NCBI GenBank assembly: GCA_030998225.1
Contig: JAPYXD010000680.1
Span: 11,780,001-11,844,000, forward strand
Direction: 5' to 3'
DNA from: Diplolepis rosae
Taxonomy: Eukaryota > Arthropoda > Insecta > Hymenoptera > Diplolepididae
DNA: 64,000 bases
In this document: positions 56,173-64,000 of the stretch, one piece after another
Layout of the letters: each line of letters begins with the position of its first letter
Numbering within the stretch: the first letter of the stretch is position 1
Made by a program: the position numbers and the translations under genes
The notes under the pieces: model-generated
The model's database searches: none
Told to the model about the DNA's origin: nothing
Seen by the model: the letters and a program-made list of their open reading frames with translations, nothing else

Positions 56173-58441
56173 TTTACAACCGGCGCAGCACCGCGCCAGA
56201 ACTGCCAGCGGACTTCCAGCGCTGGAATAGTGCTGGCAGTAGATCCTCATGAAGTCTGTCGCGGTGCTGGCAAAGCTTCGAAAGGTAACACCGGCATAGT
56301 GCTGACCAGCAGTGCTGCGCTAGCGCTGGCCTTCAGTGCTGGTGCGGTGCTCGCACTAGTACAAAATGTCACTCGGCTGGGAGTTGTCTTTTAGTACTGG
56401 GGCGGTACTGGAAAATGTACCGAAAATCTGTATTGTACTTAGATAAAAAATACAGGGAAAGTTCGAGTTAAGACTAATATTTATCGTTTTTAACGGCAAC
56501 GGAGGGATATTCGCTTGGAAGGTTAAGTTTACTGTTTTCACAATAAATAATCTGTTTTCAAGCTAGAAAATTTTTTCTGAGTAAATTGACAATACTTTTT
56601 CGTTACACGTACACAGAAAAAAAATCTCAGTAGGTTTGACTACTTTTTAACTTACTTTCCGTAGTTCGTAAAGGCCCCAGTGTCATTTTTGAAGTTAAGT
56701 GAACTGCAGGAACATTGGTAAATCTAATAAGAGCAGTAATTGAATCGATGAATATTCTTAGTACATTTCAAAACTTTTTTTACTTTCAAGCAGACTCTAA
56801 CTTACTATTTTTATATACAAACTTATCTACAAACACACATTCCCCTCTACACTACACAAACGCTCGTATAGGTAGTATTATAGTATATTATGTGCCTAGG
56901 CACACAATGAGGGTGATTGCGTGACGAGCGACAATGTTCGCAGGAGATCGAAGCCAAGGCGTAGTCAAGGCGTAGGTGAGGCATAGTCGAGACAAAGCCG
57001 AGACGAATCCGAGGCGCGATCAGTTCTGCGAGCATTGTCCCGAATTGTGTGCATTGGCACATATTCTATTTTATGTGACTGTGGTGCGGATACGAGTTTT
57101 TATGCGTACATTGGAATCTAATCTAGTACTTATTGTAGTTGTTTGCTGCGCTAGTTGTACGAAGCGGGCGCAAATTGGCGACTAGTCCCGGCCATTTTGA
57201 TTTTATCGGTCTTGTGTAGTAGTCAGTGCTAACGCTGTGCGAAGAAGAAGAATAAGAAATAGATTGCATTCCGCTGTAAGACTATAATGCGCATGTGCAG
57301 TTCAATTTCTACATTGTATTCCTCTGTAACGGAATATACAACATTGCTTTACTCTCAGCTGTAACGGAAAAACGAGTTTCCACGGCTGAGGCACATAAAA
57401 AATTATTCTTAACGCTGCGGGTTCGAGAACCGTCTCTACTTACAATTAACGCATTACTAACCTAACGACTAAGCCTCTCGGCTGCGCACGCTTGGAATAC
57501 AAGAATGAAAATAGCGCTTATAACCTTCAACTACTGCAGGGCCGTGTAAGAAGTGTATAGGCCCCGTGTAATCGGGAATTTTTAGATTTTATCCCAATTT
57601 ATGATTCTGATTAAAATTTTTAAGATTTTTAATTATTAAATCGATTTTCTATAAGATAAAATATTTTTGAAAGAAAGCGATCAAATTTTTGAATTAAAAA
57701 ACATTACATAATAAAAATATTTATATGCATTTTAGAATTATTAACTTTTATTATTGTATATTAGTGATACTTTATACAGGCTATGATTCCTTTAATTTTT
57801 GTTTTCAAGAGTAAAATCAACGTATGTTCAGAATCTGAAAATTTTGAGTTTTTTCAGTTTCAAAAATATGATGAAACTTTGGAACCGCAGCATACTTTGG
57901 TACAATCATAAAACCAATCAATGGAAAGTTTAACTAATTCAAGCAATAAACACCAATGCGGGGACACAAACGAATGTGTTGAATGTAATTGATTTTTTTT
58001 AGAGTACTGCCCATATTTGTCGGCAATGAAAGGCGATAGAAAGGCTTGGCATTACTCAAAAGTTGGTTGTTTGCTAACACTGAACGGTGGCACTGCGCCG
58101 GTGCTGATCCAGTGCTGCGCTGACACTTGACATTACGCGATATTTGTTGATCGCTAATCCTGAAAAGCGGTACCACGCCGGTGCTGCACCGACGCTTGAC
58201 ATTACTCAAAAGTTGGTTGTTAGCCAACACTGAATGTTGGTACTGCGCCGGTGCTGATTCAGTGCTGCACCGATGCTTGGCAATACACAAATGTTGGTTG
58301 TTTGCCAGCACTGAAAAGCAGTACTGCGCCGGTGTTTAGCCAGTGCTGCCCCAGTGGTGTGCCAACACTTGGCACAGTGCTGATCGGCAGCACTGGCATT
58401 ACTCATGGATTACAACCGGAACGGTACCGCGCCGGTTGTAA
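56173..58441. mobile_element. Large element with GCGCCGG repeats, interrupted
   Basis: The left end TTACAACCGGCGCAGCACC and right end GGTACCGCGCCGGTTGTAA form TIRs. 56173-56420 and 58075-58441 are made of degenerate GCGCCGGTGCTG/CAGTGCTG units. Between them lies an inverted copy of repeat H (56459-57850) carrying the G-F composite (56887-57398). Long open frames at 57934-58406 are by-products of the repeat. Confidence 0.65.
56887..57398. mobile_element. Composite G-F element, F inverted
   Basis: Part G (56887-57073) starts ATTATGTGCCTAGGCAC as at 39558. Part F (57074-57398) is the complement of 39668-40053. The repeat H copy at 36950-36970 shows the site without it. G here has extra AGTCGAGAC/AAGGCGTAG words. 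Confidence 0.6.
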
Positions 58442-58622
58442 GGATTGGCAGTACACCGATTTTTCCGCCATAGAAAGTCCCATAATTTATCGGACTTTTT
58501 TAGATTCAGTACATATTTTCTTTAAGTAAGGTACTATTTCCGTCAAAATTTGAATAAAAATTTTCCTATAAAAATAAGTAAATACTTTGATTTTTTATCC
58601 TCTTATTTCACTTTCGCAATAG
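58442..58622. other. Short spacer
   Basis: Contains another TCGGACTTTTT word; no gene. Confidence 0.3.
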
Positions 58623-59038
58623 CCCAAGTGCGAATTGCCGAAGGTGATAATACGGCACAATATTGGCCCAATATCGGCAGCCAAGAGTCGGCCATTGTTA
58701 TTGGGCCAGTGTCACTGTTTGCATCGGTCAAGTGCTGGCCCGACGACGGCGGACTTTTTCTACTGTTTAAATTTACCGACCTTCAGCCGAAACTTGGCCC
58801 AGTATCGATCCTATACCAAGCCGATTGTCATTTTTACTATGGCATCCAGTTCTGAAAGTAGAAGAGCCCGTTGCTGTGCCGAAAACAAGTGCTGGCGGCC
58901 AGAGTTTGGGCCAGCATTGGCCGCCAAGTGCATACCGGAGTTATCATTCCAGCAACGGCACGATATTGGCAGCCGATCTTCGGCAAATTTTTGGCGATGC
59001 TGGGCCAGTGTTGGGCCGTATCTAATTTCGCACTTGGG
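58623..59038. mobile_element. 416-bp MITE with GGCCCA internal repeats
   Basis: The ends CCCAAGTGCGAATTGCCG and complement of CCCAAGTGCGAAATTAG are TIRs. The interior is a chain of TTGGCCCA, TGGGCCAG and GGCAGCC words in both orientations. Frames up to 152 codons (58635-59093) follow from this composition and are not genes. Same family as 35472-35750. Confidence 0.7.
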
Positions 59039-59636
59039 AGTATATACTTCTTTTCAACTAGCAAATTTTCCTATTTTCTACCCCCTAAGGTAGAATTCCT
59101 ATAAAAAACAGGAAAAATTCAGATATATTTTTTTCAGTGTATTATCGATTTCTTTAGTATAAGCATTTTTACCAGTAATTATTAAACATATAAAAAACGA
59201 AGATTCAAAAGGAACCATATTGAAGATCACATAAAACTTCTTAAAAAATAATACTCCCTTCAAGTTTGTTGTAATAATGCATAATAAATCAATATAGAAA
59301 ATCTTTTTTCTCCGCGTCCGTTAACGATTTCGTACCATTTAAATTATGACTTATCTACTAATTCAGATTTAGAGAGCAAACTTGTTAAACTTGATTAACT
59401 TTTTGTTTTCTGACATGATTAATTAAATTAATTAATTAATTAAAAATTCGGCGTTGTAATACAATTAAATCATTTGAAAATGGATATTAATTTTCTGGAT
59501 TGGAGATAGGAAAATATATTTTGAGAACTAAAAGAAATAATAAATACCAATTTGTTATATTTTTTGTACTTCAAAGATTCAATTTATTTATTATGGCGCA
59601 TACACAGAAATTCGGATATTACAAATTAATTAGTTG
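59039..59636. other. Unassigned spacer
   Basis: AT-rich; an (ATTA)n run lies at 59421-59440 and a relic of the 1758-type MITE end (CAGATTTAGAGAG) at 59363. Confidence 0.35.
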
Positions 59637-59770
59637 AGTTTGAAATTTTTGTCACTGCTTACATTATCGGAGGATTACTAGACCAGTCGACCGGCAATCG
59701 AAATACCTGAGCTCGAATCACAGCGCATTCGAGAACGTCTTTTTCCCACAGAAAGATTTTCAAATTCTTT
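59637..59770 (+). repeat. Eroded tRNA-like repeat
   Basis: CAGTCGACCGGCAATCGAAA, GAGCTCGAATC (B-box-like) and CCCACAGAAAG follow the order of 23955-24078; the A-box side is replaced by TTATCGGAGGATTACTAG. SINE-like relic just downstream of the poly(A) signal of the next gene. Confidence 0.5.
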
Positions 59771-59871
59771 AAATATTGAGATATTACATATTGGTAAAAT
59801 TGAAAATACTATATCTGAATAAAGATAATTAGTTGATCCAAATACTTTGATTTGTAAAAAGTCACAGCTGC

Positions 59872-59877
59872 TTTATT
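59872..59877 (-). terminator. Poly(A) signal of the ten-cysteine gene
   Basis: AATAAA on the - strand about 146 bases after the TAG at 60023. Confidence 0.45.
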
Positions 59878-60022
59878 AGTTGGGATAACTACTTTTTTGC
59901 TTGATTTTACAAATTTGTATTGATTTTTTGCTTGATTTTTGGTATGTATTTTCCGAAAGGAACACAAATGATAACGTGAAGATCAATTATTGAGGCCATT
60001 ACCATTATTAACCACAAATGTC

Positions 60023-63000
60023 CTAGTTGCATGTATTTTTCGGTTTGCAAAAAGAACTACAAGCGTGGATCTGAATCTTTTTGAAACCTGCAATTATAAG
60101 TATTAAGTAATATTAAGTAATTCAATTTACAAGTATATCAATTCATCTGCTAATCAAATGTTAAATAGATCAGATTTTGAGTTATTCGTAGATCAATTTC
60201 GTAATGTATTGTAAGTGCGCACATAACAATAATTTATATGGGTCATTCCATATTAGATTAAAAGTCGATGTCGCAGATTTGAACGAGATTATTTTTTTTC
60301 GGTTCTTTATCAACAATAAACAGACACGTTTTTTTTTGATTGGCCAAAAAAAATTTTTTTACAAGTATACGATTTTTCGAATTTTCTAAGAAATGATATT
60401 TTCGACATAGCAGGCGCACTGTCAAGCCTGTTTATCTTGAAAACAATTGTTCCCGCGAAATTTTTTCCAAATTACGAAAATTAGGGTTTTGACTCTCCTT
60501 TACAGAGATTGTTGCGAAAAAATTGTTTAAGTATTTTTTAACATACAAAAGTAAAGAAATAAACACAAAATCGTTTTTTCCAAATTTGGCCCCTTTCGAA
60601 ATTTTTTTTTTCGTGGATTTAGATTCTTTGAAGTCTGTTATAAAATATGACGATTGAATCAAAATGGCTGGATCATTGATTCGGAAGTTATGGAATTTTG
60701 AAGAGCCTCGCGCGGCCTCGCGCGCAATCCGGGCGCTTCCACACGTGTCGAACGTTTAACTTTACTTTTAGCGCTAATAACTTACGCCCGGTAAAACGCT
60801 CGCCGCGTATGGAAGCGCCCGGATTGCGCGCAAGGCCGCCGGAGGCTCTTCAAAATTCCATAACTTCTGAATCAATGATCCAGCCATTTTTATTCAATTG
60901 TCATATTTTATAACAGACTTCAAAGAATCTAGATCCACGTAAAAAAAAAAATTTCGAAAGGGGCCAAATTTGGAAAAAAAACGATTTTCCGTTTATTTCT
61001 TTACTTTTGTATGTTAAAAAATATTTAAACAATTTTTTCACAACAATCTCTGTAAAGAAGAGTCAATACCCTAATTTTCGTAATTTGGAAAAATTTTCGT
61101 GCGAACAATTGTTTTCAAGATAAACAGGCTTGAAAGTGCGTTTGCTATGTCGAAAATATCATTTCTTAGAAAATTCAAAAAATCGTATACCTGTAAAAAA
61201 AATTTTTTTGGCCAAACAAAAATATACGTGTCTATTTAATGTTGATAAAGAACCGAAAAAAATTATCTCGTTCAAATCTGCGACATCGACTGTCAATCCA
61301 ATATGGAATGACCCATATATTTTATTAGTAAAATCTCACTGATTCAAATTTGGAAAGTGTGCAATATTTGAATAAATCTCAATGTCATTATAGATAATTT
61401 CACTTATCTTTGTATCTCTGTTACTTAAGGCTATCAATATGATATATCAGATGAAAAATATTTTTTGCTGAAATATGATTTGTTTCTCGTTAAATATACA
61501 AATATTTAACAATTACCAATAAATGTTCAATTTGTCCCATTTTGTCTGACCACTTTTTGAAACGGGTAAAATTCACAATTTCCCTATTGCTAACTGAATT
61601 TCTATTCTTTTAAAATGTCGTATTTTATTATTTATTACGCGAGTTAAGACCGCGAATTCAACATTATAGTTAACGAAATAAACGTTTAGAAATTTAATAA
61701 CTATTCATTTAATTTGTATAGAATTCCACTATAAATTAGTTGAAAATTACACAAAAGATATACTCACCGCTTCTACATTTCTGGGCACACTGAAGCATAT
61801 TTTCTGGATACCAGTAATAATCATCTGCACAAAAGTAATTTACGCACGATTGGCCATTTGATTTCGACTAAACATACAAATTAATTTTATTAAATTGTTT
61901 GAAAAATAATTTTTAATGTGTCGGATGAAAATGTACTATTATTATATTTACCTTGCAACCATTATAACATTTAACAAATGGTCTGTTCTGCAAAAAATAT
62001 TTTATCTTAGTAAATTATAAATATATATATAATTAGAAAATTATTATGTATATTCACTATCGTCAACAATTATACACAAAGAAAACCAGGTTTGGTAATG
62101 TAACTAAGCTACGTTTCAATTTTTTAAAAACGTCTCTAAAACGTGAGAATTTTTCACAGAAAAATACTAAAGTTTAGAAAAATTGTATGATTATTTACTA
62201 TAGATTATAGAAAACTTTACTGTAATTTATACTAGAGTTCGATATAATTATTTTGAAATTTTAGTATTTATACTGTAAAATTATTCACTAATAAAATATT
62301 TTCAAATAAAAATATTTCATAGCTAAAGGGGGTGACTAATTGAGGAGTTATATTCAATAAGGCGACAGGCGCTCGAAAACCTGTAAAAGTATTGTCCGCC
62401 TCGTGATGTCATAGTCAAAAATTGAAAATCGAAATTCGAAAAAACCAAAAACATGGTTTTATAGCACGTGAAAAATGAATGTTAGTTTCCTCTTACAGTT
62501 TTTTTATAACGTTGCAAATTTTCGAGTAAATTAATAAAAAGTATGTTGGTTTTAAAGCATAGAAACCATGTTTTATTTCAATCCACTCGCCTCGAAAAAT
62601 TCATTAATTAACGGATTGTGAAATTTTTTTTTGCGTTCTACTCGTGAATCTCTGGCGGAGGCGATATTGCTTGCAAAAAATATTTTTGTTCATTGTTAAA
62701 TGGTTTTTTTTAATCCGAAGAAAAAACTATGTTTTTCGAGCTTCGGACCGAAAAAGTGAGCGAGGAAGTTTGAGCTACAGTAAACTTCCCGCGAACAAGT
62801 TGATCATTAGTATATGGAGCAACTTTTTGGAAAATATCAACTCGATTGAACAATTACTTTCGAAAATACAACGAGTTGAACGCAAATGCGAATTAGGTTT
62901 TGACGCGATTTTACCGGTTTTGTTACGAGCAATGCAGGCGCGCCGCTGAGTAGAAGCGAAGGAAGATAGAGAAAGATTTTTCACGAGCTATAAAACCATG

Positions 63001-63516
63001 TTTTTGGTTTTTTAGAATTTTGATTTTCAATTTTTGACTATGACATCACGAGGCGGACAATACTTTTACAGGTTTTCGAGCGCCTGTCGCCTTATTGAAT
63101 ATAACTCCTCAATTTGAATTCAGTCGAATCCTCACTAAGTCAAATTTAGAGAGATCTACAGCTATGTTAATGAACTATTGAAAATTGTTGTTCTATTATG
63201 AAATTTTTTTAACAAACTCATATTTACAATTATAGGTCCAATTCCTTCGACCCCGCACATATCAGGATCGTCGTGATAGTCCAAAACTTCAGAAGTATTT
63301 ACCAATAAAGTTGAAAAAGCTTTAGAAATAGCAAGTTTGATTAATTAGTTAGGATAACTTAATTAAATTTTATATTAGTTTAACAGTGGAAGAGTATTTA
63401 GGATAAAATATTAACATAAAAAGTTGATTATAGTAACATAAATTATACACCAATAAGAAGAATTTTTATCTTTGCTTACTTAGCAATAGAATGACTTGCA
63501 GGATTCCTTTCATCAT
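60023..63516 (-). CDS. Secreted 109-residue peptide with ten cysteines
   Basis: Five exons on the - strand: 63480-63516, 63228-63319, 61952-61987 (a 36-nt microexon), 61768-61867 and 60023-60087. All junctions have AG/GT; phases are 1, 0, 0, 1 and the total is 330 nt including TAG. Residues 1-22 form a typical signal peptide (MMKGILQVILLL and on). The mature part is acidic at first and has Cys at 34, 50, 54, 63, 68, 82, 86, 98, 102 and 108, with three C-x3-C pairs. I know no family with this spacing. An extracellular, disulfide-bonded product is inferred; a role in venom, immunity or elsewhere cannot be told. Exon 2's donor (ATT/GTAAAT) is the weakest junction. Introns 2 and 4 each hold a large foldback. 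Alternatively exon 4 could splice in phase to 29300-29374. Confidence 0.6.
60239..61316. mobile_element. 1.08-kb near-perfect palindrome
   Basis: GGGTCATTCCATATTAGATT opens it and the matching complement closes it. The arms run about 480 bases each and meet at GC-rich inner repeats (CCGGGCGCTTCCA and TGGAAGCGCCCGG) around a spacer of about 70 bases. ATAT stands outside on both sides. It lies wholly in intron 4 of the ten-cysteine gene. No coding capacity. Confidence 0.9.
62340..63112. mobile_element. 773-bp foldback in intron 2
   Basis: The arms of about 130 bases start TTGAGGAGTTATATTCAATA, followed by AAGGCGACAGGCGCTCG, and close in the complement. The core includes an open frame at 62644-62949 with no known motif. 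It is inside intron 2 of the ten-cysteine gene. Confidence 0.85.
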
Positions 63517-63519
63517 CGA

Positions 63520-64000
63520 AGAAAATGTTCGCTGGTGTCAAAAATATGCGTTAGAATCTTCACAGATTGGTGCACCTATTGTGCAATTACGTTCGGGTGA
63601 AACTCGTAGAACAACTTGAAATATGATTTAAACGAATGAAATGCTTGATAATATACTTATTTAATTCGTGAAGGCAGTTGTAGATCTTTATCTTATGAGA
63701 GTTAACTCTAAACTCTCGGAAAATCGTCAAGAGCTATTCTATAGGCCTTGCCGCACTCTCTTATCAGTCACTGCCTTACTCAGTATCTCAGTAATGAGAA
63801 GATTCTTTCGGGCAGTTATACAGGGTGAGGCACATAAAGTGTTACAGAGCAATAGCACTCATACTATTGATCATATCCAAAAATGTTTCAGAGAAAAGAT
63901 TCAGTGTTCGAGAAGTCCGTCATACTGGACCACCTTATTTTTTATCGGTGGAGGCGCTGAAGCTACATGAAGGTCAACTCCACCTTTTTTAATGGAACCA
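63520..64000. other. 5' flank of the ten-cysteine gene and unassigned end
   Basis: On the - strand a TATATTAT word lies near 63645, about 130 bases before the ATG, and could be a TATA box. Further right an ACAGGGTGAGGCACATAAAG word resembles a transposon end (63825). No other gene is seen before the window edge. Confidence 0.35.

Noticed and set aside
57934..58406. Cysteine- and serine-rich - frames up to 125 codons
   Set aside because: Translation of the GCGCCGGTGCTG repeat; periodic residues follow the DNA repeat.
58635..59093. 152-codon + frame
   Set aside because: Lies within a MITE of repeated GGCCCA words; overlapping frames on both strands are equally open.
60239..61342. CRISPR-like or satellite array
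   Set aside because: The structure is one large palindrome, not a series of direct repeats with spacers.
62644..62949. 101-codon + frame in the intronic foldback
   Set aside because: Sits between the arms of a mobile element, no known motif, no splice or poly(A) signals.

Overview
The window is AT-rich eukaryotic DNA and most probably from an insect. It has spliced genes with GT/AG introns, AATAAA poly(A) signals, many mariner/Tc1 relics and a very high density of short inverted-repeat elements with TA, TTAA, TTA, 8-bp or 11-bp target duplications. An ankyrin gene with a PRANC-like C-terminus, plus several mariner lineages, points to a hymenopteran and perhaps a parasitoid wasp. That assignment is inference. 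No bacterial, viral or organellar genome structure is seen.

Genes. (1) 11412-13265 (+) is a single long exon for a 617-residue ankyrin-repeat protein with a PRANC-like C-terminus. (2) 21766-22236 (+) looks like the last two exons of an unrecognised gene. (3) 27681-38059 (-) is a five-exon secreted protein whose middle faintly resembles the N-terminal part of a trypsin-like protease without the catalytic His. A broken tandem copy lies at 41095-48683 (-). (4) 60023-63516 (-) is a five-exon gene for a 109-residue secreted peptide with ten cysteines. The joined exons of models 3 and 4 are each divisible by three with consistent intron phases.

Layout. 1-11 kb: TA-type MITEs, one copy of a 1.45-kb TA transposon, and TTAA foldbacks with an 11-bp-TSD element nested inside. 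11.4-13.6 kb: the ankyrin gene. 13.6-21.7 kb: more TTAA foldbacks, one inserted in a relative of itself, then a second copy of the 1.45-kb transposon with two large insertions. 21.7-26.3 kb: the two-exon gene end, a hAT MITE, a tRNA-like hairpin repeat and a Mutator-like element. 26.3-51.3 kb: a tandem duplication (unit A about 26296-40393, unit B about 40395-50350) carrying the secreted-protein gene, inverted or deleted mariners, a hAT relic and later insertions. 51.3-59.8 kb: transposon wrecks and GC-rich internally repetitive MITEs. 59.8-64 kb: the ten-cysteine gene, with large foldback elements in two of its introns.

The tandem and dispersed duplications give paired filled and empty sites, so several MITE insertions can be read to the base. 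Much of the window is mobile DNA, and the few host genes are small and spread over long introns.
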